Assembly (NCBI GenBank): GCA_016617855.1
Contig: JAECUM010004377.1
Coordinates: 62,001 to 126,000, forward strand
Direction: 5' to 3'
DNA length: 64,000 nucleotides
Source of the DNA: Megalonaias nervosa
Taxonomy: Eukaryota > Mollusca > Bivalvia > Unionida > Unionidae
Part shown: positions 1 to 13,200 of the stretch, piece by piece
Layout: each line of letters opens with the position of its first letter
Position numbering within the stretch: the stretch's first letter is position 1
The notes under the pieces: model-generated
Told to the model about the DNA's origin: nothing
The model's input: the letters and a program-made list of their open reading frames with translations, nothing else
The model's database searches: none
Program-made: the position numbers and the translations under genes

Positions 1-599
1 AATTTGTTTTTCTTATCAAAATACACAAAAATATAATTGCTCCAATAACAATTAATCCACACTTAAATCACACTTCATGAGTTGGCAGCATCCAAGCTAT
101 CTGCAGGGTTTGTTACACACAAAAGGAACCCATTAGTGCTGAGGGTCCATTAATATTGTGCCATTCTGTACATAAATTACCTTGAAAATTAATCACAATT
201 CGATGTATTACTTCCAACAAGATATAAAACCACAATGTGTAAAATTTGATTTTAATCCAACACCACACCAGGCAAACTTGTATTTGATAGGAAACAGGAT
301 ATTAACCTATGTATTTTAAAACTCCCATCATGTATGAAGGGAAGCAACTTCAGCAGAACAAAAAAACAAAACTGAAAGATTCCAAAACATCAAATCACAC
401 CAGTTTAGGGAATTACCTATACTGGAATACAATTAAGTTGCAAGATTAAATCTACTAACTATTATCACAAATACAGCTATATATGCATAGCAGTTGAAGA
501 ATATGTTGACTATTTGCATCTGATTATTAAGGGTATTGAAGCAGAGCCATGGTGGCTTAGTGGTTTGTTTGTGGGACACATGACTGAAAGGGATGACAA
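1..599. repeat. Dispersed repeat, copy A (pairs with 3676-4230)
   Basis: This stretch aligns over roughly 550 bases with 3676-4230. Shared landmarks include a block about lists of the type 'CACACTTAATCACA', the segment 'GAATTACCTATACTGGAAT' and an end that reads like a tRNA-type A-box ('GCCATGGTGGCTTAGTGG'). The two copies lie in the same orientation and differ by many substitutions and small indels. No coding potential is seen. It may be a SINE-tailed repeat of unknown class. Confidence 0.6.
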
Positions 600-1119
600 C
601 AAAAAACAGGCATGAGGGTCATACCATAGGCCCACCTGGCCATAACAAAATATTGTACAAAATAGAAATATATTAATAGACAAAAAAAGAGACAGTCATA
701 ACCTAACAGAATCACACTTTAAATGTGTATCTAAGGCTACTAAATTTATGTGGAGCTACAAAGATCTTTCCCTGGTAGCAATTTGGGTTGCAATCTGATT
801 TTGATATTCATCAGACCTTGCAGCAATGTTCTTATTTAGAAATTGCTGTTCCTTTACAATGATTTAAAAGGACACCAGTTGTTACTTTCAAATTTATTAA
901 CTTGTCTCAACAACAGTATAGTACTTATTGAACTTAATAGTACTTATTGAACTTAATGATAACTAATCAGTTGCATAACTGAGTGAATCACTCAAAATTT
1001 AATTTTAAGGATGAATTTTCAGTCCAAAAAACAGATATTTTGTTATGATTATGGCTTTTTATAAATTTAACAGAGTATATTTTCCTGAGAAACAGAGAAT
1101 ATTTTTAGGTTTCACATCT
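600..1119. other. Non-coding stretch, nothing recognised
   Basis: AT-rich sequence with no plausible exon, RNA gene or terminal repeat that I can see. A small duplication ('AGTACTTATTGAACTTAAT') occurs near 929-958. Confidence 0.5.
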
Positions 1120-1541
1120 GTGTGAAGCTTTTTGTGCCCAAGTATTAACATGATAAATTTCATGCCTGGATTAAGTTTCTGTGCCCAGTCATTGACATAA
1201 ACAAAGTTTCATGCCGGGGTTAAGTTTCTGTGCCCAGTCATTAACATAAACAAAGTTTCATGCCTAGGTTAAGTTTCTGTGCCCAGTCATTGCCTAGGTT
1301 AAGTTTCTGTGCCTAGTCATTAACATAAAACAAAGTTTAATGCCTGGGTTAAGTTTCTGTGCCCAGTTATTAACATGAAATAAGTTTCATGTCTGAGTGG
1401 AACTTTTGTAATCAGGTATTATCTTGAACAAAGTTTCAAGACTTGAGTTCAGTTTTTGTGCTCATGTATTAGCAAGAAGAAAGTTTCAACTATAAGTAAA
1501 GATTTTGTGCGCAGGTATTAACATTAACAAAGTTTCAAGTA
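1120..1541. repeat. 49-bp tandem repeat, about eight degenerate copies
   Basis: The unit can be recognised from 'GTTAAGTTTCTGTGCCCAGT' followed by 'CATTAACATAAACAAAGTTTC' variants; the best copies (about 1170-1380) recur every 49 bases. Copies become more divergent toward 1541. The array stops where the TA-flanked element begins. Confidence 0.75.
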
Positions 1542-3514
1542 CCGTATTTTATGTAATTTTTCGTACATGAAAAAATAATTATTAATTTCAGAGTACGAAA
1601 AATTATATGTAAAATAAATAATTATCATTTGGTGGTACTGACCGTGTATGAAAAATAAAGGGATCGTACCAAAATAAGTTCTATGGTACACACGCTACTC
1701 GACAACCTAGCGGTACAAACATACAAAGTAAACATATATTTTCTGTCTCATTCTGCTCTCAATTCAAGAATCTAATTACAATAAATCAAAAGTACTGTTG
1801 TTATTAGTGAACGAGAGAGAGAGAGAGAGGATTATGTCTCAGTGTGCAAGCTTGTCTGCATTTAGAACATATGTAGCTGTTATGTTGTGTAATATAGGCA
1901 AAATGATCAAGATGGTTTGAACATGTATAAGTTATGGGTATTATTTATTGGTAAATTGTACACAATGCGACGACCCCACATCGTCATGAAATTAAGTGCA
2001 AGTTGTATTTTTACCACAACAATAATCTCATTATCAAATTGCAATAAAAAATAAAGAACTTGAAATCAACATTTAAGTTAATGCTCGTGAGTGCGCACTC
2101 GCGCGCGTGCACGCCAGAGAGATGGATCAAACAAAATTTTTTCAGTGTACAAAACCATATTTATTCAGTGTAGTTGTGATTTGTAGCTTTTGCAAAGAGA
2201 AAAAAGACTATTTTCAGTTACCTGACGAGTGGGATAATCCTCATGTATTCCGACCCTACTATATTCCATTAGGAATAAACACCGCTAAATCAACAGTTCA
2301 TTCTTGTTTTAATTACGATGTACATTGTCACCACAACCACATGGCTATGCAGTTATTTACACAGTAATTAAACATTCTTAGGGCTTTGGTTATTCCAGTT
2401 GAAACCAGATTGAGGGCAAGAATCGACTGAAGAGGTCAAATCAGCGAGGCTGCCAGTAGGGAAATGAGGCTCTCTTTAGGGAAATGAAAGTCTGTCAATG
2501 TGCTATTGAAGCCGTTGTCCATATAGCAGATGTTATAAGGACAAGCGATCATATGCATTACTTGTTATTTGAACTCGCCAATAAAGATAATAGTGGGGTA
2601 TATCATAGAATAGATTTGCAATAAAATGTTAATTATATCCAAGTCAAAACAGAACAAGTACTTAAAAGATAGTATATGTATATATACGAATCGATTTAAC
2701 GGAGTCCGTGACTTTCAAATTTACGATGGAAAATGACAAGGTTTTTATATTTTATGTTTGTATGACTAATGAAACAATAAGACTAGTTGACCAATGGTCT
2801 GTGGTCTTCACTTTAGCATGTACTGAGATGTAATTTTTGTTGGATAAGACAACATCAAAGGGCTTCCGAACTCGTTTTAAAATGCACGTGGTGTTTTGTT
2901 ACGGTGATGGACTTAATAAGGAGAACTAATTAACAATAATATTTAAAGGTATGGTCTGTGAAGTCCTTTGTTCATTTGTTAATAAACACCAGTAGATATT
3001 GTAATGACAATAAGAGTTTATACACATGGGCGCCCGCAGGATCTTTTACAGAAATGGGGGGGGGTCAGTCAGTCACGGCCGGGAGAGTTAGTATAGTAGG
3101 CAGTCTGAAACTAAAGCTAATATTTACTAAGCGTTTTGAACAGAATCTTGTGACATATTTTCAGCTTCATTTGCATGATTAAATATATATATTGCAGTAT
3201 GATATCCAGGGGGGTCACCTGACCCCCCCTTGACCTATGCTGCGGGCGCCCATGCTTATGCATCAGTCATTATATTTTCTCACCAACAATTACTCATTAA
3301 TTTTTGTAAAAACAAAATGGGAATACGGTATTTCGATCTTTTTTGCAAATGTAAATCTTCTTAGTGGAAATTTTATGTCTGATAATTTAATGAATTTTTC
3401 AAATAATACAAAATGATATGTACGAAAAATTATGATACATTTAAATAATTATTATTTTGATAACTGGATTGTGTACGAAAAATTAAAGGGTACGAAAAAA
3501 TACATGAAATACAG
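1542..3514. mobile_element. TA-flanked TIR element of about 2 kb
   Basis: The ends are inverted repeats: the left end begins CCGTATTTTATGTAATTTTT and the right end, reverse-complemented, begins CTGTATTTCATGTATTTTTT, both followed by CGTAC. Each end is flanked by TA (1540-1541 and 3515-3516), the target duplication used by the Tc1/mariner/pogo group. Internal copies of the CGTACGAAAAAT-type motif lie near both ends (1600-1680, 3420-3500). A single 86-codon reading frame (2107-2367) has no recognisable transposase motif, so the element appears non-autonomous or the frame is unrelated. A second MITE (3025-3254) is nested inside. Confidence 0.65.
3025..3254. mobile_element. hAT-like MITE, 230 bp, nested
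   Basis: Perfect 15-bp terminal inverted repeats (CATGGGCGCCCGCAG and its complement). The flanks TTTATACA (3017-3024) and CTTATGCA (3255-3262) match at 6 of 8 positions, which fits an aged 8-bp hAT-type duplication. Internally it carries G-run/C-run blocks near both ends. It has no coding capacity. Confidence 0.65.
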
Positions 3515-3675
3515 TAGATACATAAATTGGAATGTTTTAGCATTATTAAATTTGTACACAATCCCATTAATACAGCATATTCCTGAATTGACTGTTTGTA
3601 CACCACTCATAAAAAAAGTATATTATTGCAACTTTGTCTTTAGCATTAAAAATATTTTCATAAATTTTCTTTCCT

Positions 3676-4230
3676 TATCAAACGCATAAAAATGTATTTG
3701 CTACTATAATAATTCTTCCACACTTAATCACATCTCATAGGTGGACAGCATCCACAGTATCTACAGGCTTTCTTAGGAACAAAGTCAAGAGACCATTAAT
3801 AATGTGCTATTCTGTACATAAATAATCTTGAATTAATCTCAAGTCAAAAACTCTACAAATATAAATTAGGAATTGGTAATATTTATTATTTCCAACAATA
3901 TTTTCAATAATTTATAAAACCAGGCAGTGCAAAATTTAATTTTAATCCAATACCACACCAGGAAAACTCTTATTTAATAGGAACCTAGGGATTCTGAAAC
4001 TTCCAATCACATATGAAGGGAAGCAACTCCAGCAGAAAGAAGAAAAACATGATTCCAAAACATCAAAGCACAAAGATTCAGGGAATTACCTATACTGGAA
4101 TACAATTAAGTTGCAAGATTAAATCTACTCATTATTATTACAAATATAACTATATATATGTATATTATTTGAAGAATATGTTGGCTGAGCCATGGTGACT
4201 TAGTGGATAGATTGTGGGATGCATGACTGA
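3676..4230. repeat. Dispersed repeat, copy B (pairs with 1-599)
   Basis: Same-orientation homologue of the first 599 bases, ending with the tRNA-like 'GCCATGGTGACTTAGTGG' at about 4190. A SINE begins immediately to the right. No coding potential is seen. Confidence 0.6.
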
Positions 4231-4231
4231 G

Positions 4232-4552
4232 TGTGTGTGGTTTGGATTTTTTAATGTAGCTTTAACAATTTTTCAGTCATATTGCCACGATGTCTGCAGT
4301 GTGGCAGTTTATAGTGATGTCTAGCACTGGGGCATCATGCGACAGACATGTAGCATCATGTCCCTCCCAGTCACATTATCATGACACCAGGCCGACCAGT
4401 CCTAACACTAACCTCTTAATTCTGAGCGCCAAGCAAGGCAGCTGTTAGTACCATTTTTGTAAGCCTTTGGTACGACTCGGCCGGGTATCAAACCCATGAC
4501 CTCCCGCATTCGAGGCGGATGCTCTAACCACTAGGCCACCGGATCGGTCTGG
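4232..4552 (-). mobile_element. tRNA-derived SINE, copy 1
   Basis: Read on the minus strand, the head is tRNA-like: an A-box region 'GTGGCCTAGTGGTTAGAGC' and a B-box region 'GGTTTGATACCCGGCCGAGT'. A conserved central domain follows (GTTAGGACTGGTCGGCCTGG...), then 'CACTGCAGACATCGTGGC', and a tail ending TTAAAAAATCCAAACCACAC. The same unit recurs at 10342-10639, 20286-20605, 28156-28352 and 48219-48506. This architecture is like the V-/Meta-domain SINEs known from molluscs, but the family name is only a suggestion. Confidence 0.85.
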
Positions 4553-4849
4553 ACACACAACTGAAAGGGTGTGTTTTGATACTGCTATCAAATTAGACAA
4601 GATACTATGATCAGACTTTCCATCAACCCTTCACGAAAAAGAGAGGCTAATTTTCAAAACAACAGTCCCTCAAAAAAGAATTTCCAGGAATTCAAGATGA
4701 AACTACCCTTTCATTTTACCTGCTGAGTGATAAAACCATCTTTGATATTCTTCAAAATAATATGATTTTTAAGTCTGCTTCTACAGAGAGCATACTGGAT
4801 GTCAGGCTGGCACCAGTTTCATTTAGGTGTCTTCTGGTGGAAACTGCCA

Positions 4850-6270
4850 GGTTTGTATGAATTTCCATTTTGGAGGAGTAATGATAAAAAGATTTTCAAG
4901 ATGGCTGCCATGGTTACCATACTGGATATCAGATCGGCACCATTTCCATTAAGGACCAACTAGACATGATAAGAAGCGTTTCAGTGAAAAACCCACGCTG
5001 GTATGACCATTCATTTAGAAGTAGTGATAACAAGATTTTCAAGCTGGATATTGACGTGGTCATATTGGATGTCCAAGTAGCAACATTTTATTAACATCAT
5101 AAGAAGTCATTCAGTAAAAATCCCATACTGATATGATGTACATTTAATTTGCATTATTTGTTGACTTTTATTAAGGACTGTATGTTAAGTATATTTCTAT
5201 TTATATTATGTATATTTGCATTTTGTACTTTACCTCGTCCAATATCAAATTCATGGTGTACCTGACTGGAACATTCATTTTGTAAAAGCAGAATAAATAG
5301 CTAAAATTTTATCTATGATTGTGGATTCAATATTCAGATCATTATTAACAGCAAACATGTTTGTAGTCTTGATTCTGACCTTAGAAGCTTCAAGAATGGA
5401 AAATTCCATTAAGTGACAGATTATGTTCAGCAAATGGTAATTATAACCTAGGTCAAGCTGAGGGTTATATAATTTTGTTTAAGTAACAATTATTCATTCT
5501 TGCCCTAATATCTGAAGCAGAATCATTCTTGTTGCTGTGTTCAGTTTTTGATTTGATTTATTTATTCAAATTATTATTCACTGAAATTACAAAGTGCTCA
5601 ATAATATTCTTTGACTAAAACCTTAATTTGGAATTCAGGCAGGGACATTATATAAAAAGACTCTTAGCACATCACCACAATCCAGGCCACTGGCACACTT
5701 GCAAGTTAAAAACTACAGATGCATCAACACAAGCAATATAGGAACTTATTTAGAATACCATTGGAATTCAGTTGAAACTTCATACATTTGGACTTGTGAT
5801 AGAACTTTTAGGGCTATTTGGGATTTAATTCACAATACTGTAGATTCTTTTTAAATTTTCACTTTGCATTCTCAGAAAATAAATTATTGGTTGAATTTTA
5901 CAAATCTTGTTGGTTTTCGCTCTTTAATGTTGCTTAGTTTAAGATCATAGAGTCAAAACAATATGACTATCCATTTGGGAGAAATAGCAATAACAAATAT
6001 TTTCAAGATGGACACTGTGGCAGCCATACTGGATTTGCAAGTGGCACCATTTTCATTTTACATCAAACATGACATCATATGAAGTCTTTTAGTGAAAGCC
6101 CCATGTTGATATGACCACTCATTCAGAAGGAATAGCAATAACAAGATTTTCAAGATGGCAACCATAACTGATGTCCAAGTTGCACCTTTTTCCATTGGAC
6201 CAACTGGACCATTGGATGAATGCATTGTTTCACAGTTTAGAAGCAGCAGCAATACACAAACTTGTGCTAA
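4850..6270 (+). repeat. Degenerate ~145-bp satellite monomers (arrays A and B)
   Basis: Monomers of roughly 145-150 bp at 4850-5130 and 5955-6270 share 'GATAACAAGATTTTCAAGATGG', then 'CCATACTGGATATC', 'GCACCATTTTCATT', 'GACATGATAAGAAGT' and 'GTGAAAACCC...TATGACCATTCA'. The same family is at 24530-26260 in this orientation and at 47050-48720 inverted. Between the two clusters (5131-5954) I see only AT-rich sequence. Confidence 0.7.
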
Positions 6271-7239
6271 CTAATGGGCAATGGACAAGAAACCATCTCA
6301 GAAGTTCTCCTAGTTCATGACCAGTGCAGCTAAAAAAGTTGGGAAAACATATTTTTATTCTAGACAAATTGTACGAATTTATCTAAATTACTGAAAAAAT
6401 TAAATCTTTACTTGACTCACCTTTGTAAGCTTGAACAAAATAGCACGCTCTTATTCACATTCTAGCTGTCTCTTTAGTCCAGATTTCTTTGAGTGCACCG
6501 TATTTGTGGAGATATCAGTGTCATATATTCACATTGCTAGTTTGTAAGTAGTAGTGTTTTCTGTTTATATTTTTTTACAAATGAATTGTTCGAGATTGCT
6601 TGGGTGGCAGTATTAGTTTTTAGCTCATGCACACAAACAAATGCTGCAAGGCAGAATATAAGCTTCTCAACATATGGTTAGAAAAACTGAAAAAAAGTTT
6701 GGACTCTAGGTCCAGTATGGATAAAGGGAGTTCAGAAATGGTTTTTGGGAAAAACCAGAGCCACTGGTCAGATTGCATCGTTTGTCTTTGGGCATGGCAC
6801 TTTAATCCAATTGTCCTGCAAACAAAATAACCTACTTTGTGTTGATGTGCCATAAAACCCTGTCTAAACCACACCCAAGTTTTTGAAAACCAGTTGAAAA
6901 TCAATTCATTTTCTCAGTAATATTATTCCAATTTCAAGTTCTCATGATACCTCAATTATGCAGGTGACAAGAAAAATTCACCTGCCCTAAACTGTGTTTT
7001 ACAAGTCCCAAAAAATCAAGCAACTAGGAATATTGAGCTCTGATACAAAGAATAATTCTTATTTAGTACTTGTATTATTTTGATGTGTAGATGTAAAAAA
7101 CTTCATAGAAAATTTATGGATGGGTGACCCCTAATGAATTTTATTATATGGGAGATGGGTGTGAACAAATTAGGTGCTGTACAATCACACATTTATTTAC
7201 TTCTGGAATAGCCTTAGGTATTGTTGTCCCAGTACTCAC
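6271..7239. other. SEH1 intron sequence, no feature recognised
   Basis: Lies downstream of SEH1 exon 6 on the minus strand. I searched by eye for the next SEH1 exon (expected motifs: HNSQVWRVSWN and SSGDDG) here and to the left edge and did not find it, so it probably lies beyond the window. Confidence 0.5.
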
Positions 7240-10200
7240 CTGAGTGGCTCAATTGATATAATCTTTAGATTTTTGGAAGCTATTGCCAGTAGATGAGAGT
7301 TTCGACCACCAAGATTTGGTGCAAATGCCAAATCATAGACAGGATCTGCAATCCTTGCTATGGTTTCTACTTTGTTCCATTTTCTGAAAGGAAAAATATA
7401 ATGCTTACTGTTCAATTCACACTTAACATAAGAATTCATGAAAATATTTTCAAATAATATGTGTGTGATTTGGAATTTTGACCCTTTCAAGACTGCAGAC
7501 CGGTAAACCAGTCCAGGAACAATAACTCCTCTCAACACTGCAGACTGGTATACTGGTCTCAAATACATGTCTCTTTTTGACAATGTATTCTCTGATTGGT
7601 CAATATCGGGGATCCCCCATTTGTAAATAATTATGTCATAGTATGATTCATTTGCATACCATTTGGATACATTTGGACTTTATGATAGGTTATTAACAAG
7701 AAAGAGGGGTTTTCCGATCTATAAATGTTCAACTTCAAAGTAACCTAAGTACATCCTAAATGGCGGACACATCGGACAAAATGAGTATGAATAGTCTCAG
7801 GATGAAATACTTGAAAATAAAAGAAATTATAATCTTGTAAATAAACATGAGAAAGAAAGGGAGCATTTGCAATAAAGACGGATTGATATTGTTGGCAATA
7901 TTGATGAGAAGTAGTACTCTGAAGGCTTTGAACTTGCCAATGTGTACTACACCTGAATTTTGTCAGTAGATTAAATCTCACTTGGATTAATGATGATGAT
8001 GATGACATTTTCCAAATGCACATGCCCAGCATGAGGATTTGATGGAACATCTCTTGAATATTTTAAGAAATTTTATAGTGACTATGTAATTTTGGAAAGT
8101 GCAAGATTTTGAAATATGAATGCCCACCGGAAGTGAGAGACTGATCCAAATCAACACAAAGGTACTTGGACATGTGTCACATTTTCTGAAACAACAACTT
8201 TTTTTATAGGCATTATATATTGATGGAAGTTATGATTTTTGACAGAATGAATAGTATTTGTGAGAAATTCTGGTTTGTTGGATCCAATTTTGGAGAAATT
8301 GTATCATGTGACATGTTTGTCCAGGCAAAATGCTACCTGCATTTTACTGGTGACACCAGTATATGATTAGCTAGTCAAAAACTAATGTGATTAAAATCAG
8401 ATCTCCACTGTCGTACAAGATCCGACCGCGCAGTCCATGTTCTGATGACCTATGTCATTACCATAAATGCTAATTTTATCAGCCAATCAGACGAAATCTT
8501 ATATCTTCACGTTTGCATAGTTGCCAACCCCCAGGTACAAAAATACTGATTGCTTATGACAAAAATACTGTTTTTCAGGACCAAATACTGATTTTTAAAA
8601 TTTTAATGCATATGTAACTACTTATAACATATACAACCATCAGTAAGGTAGGACAGTGCCTTACATAATTATTTAATGTCAAAGATGCATGTGCTGCACA
8701 CTTGCACCTTCTGGACAGGCACCCTGTCCCATTCAGTTGCCCATTCAGAAGGTGCAAGAGTGCAACACACTCAGACACTGGCTGTTTATAGGAGCCTTTT
8801 CCACACCTTGTTTATTTTTTTTCAATCATTATCGATTCCAATGTACCAACTGTCATTGATAATCTCAATTCTGTGTGATTTTCTTACTTAACTGTTTTCA
8901 TTCTAGCATACGAGTAATCCTTTGCGATTTTACAGTCTGGAAAACGCATGCAAAATAAATCGCAAGCAACACTAGTAATTGAAAGAGGAAGGTTCATTTC
9001 TAAAAGAAATTTTATAAACCGAATTTCGATCAAATTACATCAAGGTTCTCTCTGGTATTTATATACATCCAAGTTCAGGCTGAGTTGTGTATGATGAAGC
9101 AGCAAGTTGATGTTTATAAGCTTTTTCGTGCTCTTGTATTTCATGTGTGCCTCCATGCCCAATAGCGAAATCACATTACACAATTTCCAAAACGTAAAAT
9201 CTTCTCCTTTACTAGATGATTTCACAAATCTAAACAAGACGGCACAATTGTCCTTTCAGTTCTGTTTTCTTGTCTTTTCTGGTGAAAATTCTGAATATTC
9301 TGCTTTCCTATTCAACATGATTAGAAGTTGAATATTACGAAGATGAGACAGTGTTAGCGGTAACTGTTTGCAAAATCCAATATGGCGGATAAAGACAGGC
9401 ATTGTAGCCTCGATTTCAAATGAACCAATCATACTGTAGAACTGTATTCCTATATATATGCGATACATTTCTATCAGAATGGAACCGAGTGCCCATTCTA
9501 AACTGAAAATTACAAGGAAATTATTTATTTTTTTTAAATTAAAAAACGTATTTTTTGCAAAAAAAACGTACACCCGTGTTCAGGTCCAAAATACGGGGCA
9601 AATACGGAAAAAACGGGACAGTTGGCAGCTATGCGTTTGGGAGACTGAGCAGTGTTGCTGAAGAGCATCAATATGTGCTGAATGGTTTGATTCACTTTCA
9701 GAGCTTTGAAAGCTGCATTTCCATTGGCAAATTCAAAGGTCACCAAAACATGACCCCTAAGCAGTTGCTGTCAGATCTTCATGTAGGACAGTGGAGATCT
9801 GATTTTAATCAGATTGGTCAAAAACAGTCTTGGACTTTTCATTAAATTAGTCTGGTGTGATCACAGTTGAAGCATATATTTTTATGCAGATTTATTTCTA
9901 TAAAGAACATAAGACCTTGTAAATTTAAGATTTGTAACACCTGTAAAAAATCTTGTTACCCACATGTGGCTTTCCCTGAAATGTGAAAATTATGCAATTA
10001 TTTAAGCCATGATTTGTATGAACATGATATTGGATCAATAAGAGAGAACATATTACTCTTTCAATGCTTCATTTAACATTTTTGATTGAATACCATGAAA
10101 TCTACCTTTAATTTACCTTTTCATTTTCCTGTTTAATCACCTGTGCAAATAAAACTTGCTTATGAGCCAATTTTCACAGACATGAATTTGTCTTCTTTAA

Positions 10201-13200
10201 AATGCTACCATATATGTATTCCTGTCACAAGAAATAAACTGTTTATAAGTCAATGAAAATATGTTGCCTAAATTTATCAAACAACTTGAAAGTTAGTGTT
10301 GAATGGTAGTCTCCCACTGAAGTTACTTGGTGCTGAAAGGGTTAATGTAGCTTTAATTTTTCCAGTCATATCACTATGATGTCTGCAGTGTGGCAGTTTA
10401 TAGCGATGTCTAGTACTGGGACATCATGCTGCAGACATGTAGCATTACATCCCACACAGACACATTATCTTGACACCACGCCAAACAGTCCTAACACTAA
10501 CCTCTTAATGCTGAGCGCCAAGTGAGGCAGCTTCTAGTACCATTTTTATGAGTTTTTGGTATGACTTAGCTGGGGTTCGAATCCATGACCTCTCGCATAT
10601 CAGGCAGATGCTCTTGCCACTTAGTCCACTGGAATGGTCTTCTTACACTCTGATCTGTTTTCATATCAGCAGTTTAATAAATTTTTGCTGAAGATAACTA
10701 AATGTTTTCATCACCTAACTCAAACTTATAATCTAAATAAGACCTCAGTGCAGCTGTCAATATTGGACCAATTTCCAAAAATATTTAATGAAATATTACA
10801 CACAGCAATTATCAACTTGGAAAATATGGTTGGAAAGCTCAGAAATGCGGTCTGATGAAGTGAAAGCAGCATTACATTCAGTTGAATAGTCTGAAGTACA
10901 CTGTGGCCTTAACTATCTCAATTTCAGTTCTTAACCTGCATTTTCAAACTCAATGAAAGTCAGAAACTTCTTGCCAGCTCTATTATCTGAAGGAAAACTT
11001 TTTATAAAACTTTTATGTGGCAGCATCAATCATCTCATCCGTCATGAGAAAGACTCAAACTGAAATGACATAATGTCCAATAAATGTAAATCTTTCCTGG
11101 TGTATTTTTTGGCCAAGACTGGTCAAGTATCTGAAAATTCCTTTGTCTGGACTTTTTTGGATTTCTGTGCCGATTGTTTGGACTTCTTCTTGTTAATTGT
11201 CTATTTCACCTTCAATGTTTTTGCTTGTTACACATTTCTAAGCTAAGCTACAATGTAACAACACAAGCTTGACCACACAGTCATTTTGCATGAAAAGCAT
11301 GGGCAGATTAAAGCATGTGGTACCCCCTCAAAACTTAGTCTGGTTCCCTGATGAACTCCAATGAATCAAATATCAAAACCCCAGATTCAGAACAAACCAA
11401 GCCAATATTTCAATTTGAATGCAACAACTGTATTTTCACATTTTTGGCAATGGTTCCATAAAGTCCATAATTTAAGGTCCATTTCAGTTAAGACTTATGG
11501 TAAATTAGTCCTAAATAATTTATTCTTTCTTTACTATCAATACAATGAAATTGAGCACGCAAACAAAATTAAAGATATCCATAAGAATGGGTTCAGGTAA
11601 CATAATTTATTATATGCTCATTTTATTTTCTCCATTAACTTTACATTGTCAGAATCGTTCAATATTTTACGATATTGCACTTGCATGTTCAATTCATATT
11701 GCATTCACGTGAATAAAGGAACTCCTTTCTATTGTAAACAATTTGTTTCTGAATGAACTAAAGCAGATGTTTCGTGGACTGCCACATACCAGCTGCTTTG
11801 GCACATTCTACGTTGACTTTTTTGATACAATGTTTCAGATTTAGGCTAACTATAGATGCCAGACAGGGTCCTTACAAATAACGTGCAAGTGACAAGGCAT
11901 AAACTGTCTTCTTTAGCTGGTAATAAGAATGGCAAAAAATATACTTACAGTTTTACATCCTGAATTTCCTTAAAATGTACTTTCTTAGTTCTGCAAATCC
12001 AAATTACATGAGCCATGTCATGGGTTCTCAAGCTTGATTACACATTTCGAAATTGTACTGTAATTTTGACTATATTCCAAATGCAATTACATCCTCCATA
12101 CTGCACTCAAAATTAAATAAACATTAAATTCCATAGCGTCTTTTCGATGATTGCAATTGAAAGACTTCAAATTTTTCCCACATTATGATTTGAAACATTC
12201 AATTACAGAACAGAAGCACACTTGCAGATGTCAACACGCTTCTCCCTCGCTGCTTCAATCTGATGTATATTTCATGTAGAATTGGCATAGACGCTGCTGG
12301 AATCCGATGTACTTCATGTAGATAAATCCAGTCCATAATCAGGAAATTTCGTCGAATCGACAAAAATACCAAAATGTATTCATTCCAGATCAAATGGAAA
12401 AGTTGTTGCAATGCACATTCATTCACAATATGATTCCAAATTTCAATTTTAAGCAGCCCAAAACGCCACTGTCTTTCGAAACCTATGTCTAGCGTGTGAC
12501 TAAGTTCAATTTTATCTGGGCGGAGTTACGCGAGCATTAATAATGTTGTGTAATGATGAATCTACGCTTGTGTATTTAGTTCGGAATACGGCATACATTC
12601 AGTTACATTGTTTCTTGTAGTGTATTTTTGTTTATATATTTAAGTCTTGGGTAGAATAAGAAAATGAGCATATAATAAAAAGGTTACTGCATTTGTATGG
12701 GAAAATATGAACTCGTTTTGTTGGATGGATATACTACACTCCCAAGGTCGTGCAGTATACCCATCTGAAAAAACTCGTTCATATTTTCCCATACAAATGC
12801 AGTAACCTATAAATACTGGCCCCTTCCATAGCTATATACAGAGCATTTGGGTTTTAGTAATACTATGCGAGACTGGATTGCTGAAGGAAGCAAGCAAATA
12901 GAGGTCTCTACAAGAGTTCTAAAATCTGACCACCCACGTCCCCACCCATCCATTCATACAGGACTGTATCTAATAATAAGAGGCCCAATCTGGCCTATAA
13001 CCACTCACCTGGCCAACAGCTAAATGCAAGATCAATATTCTTTTGCAGAAATTTCTTCCAATGCTAATGACTGCTTATGTAACAAAAACAAGGTTATAAG
13101 GTTTCTGTTTTTGTTATTAGTGTCCAATACTGAAAGATATTGGTTTCAAGTTTATTTTTATCCATCCATATCTGATGGCAAACTGGTATCTCTTATTTAA

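Noticed and set aside
4440..4550. Possible tRNA genes at 4.5, 10.6, 20.5 and 48.2 kb
   Set aside because: The A- and B-box-like heads belong to one SINE family with shared non-tRNA bodies; acceptor stems do not pair properly.
6620..6904. Opposed open frames near 6.6-6.9 kb as a possible SEH1 exon 7
   Set aside because: None contains the expected SEH1 motifs (QVWRVSWN, SSGDDG).
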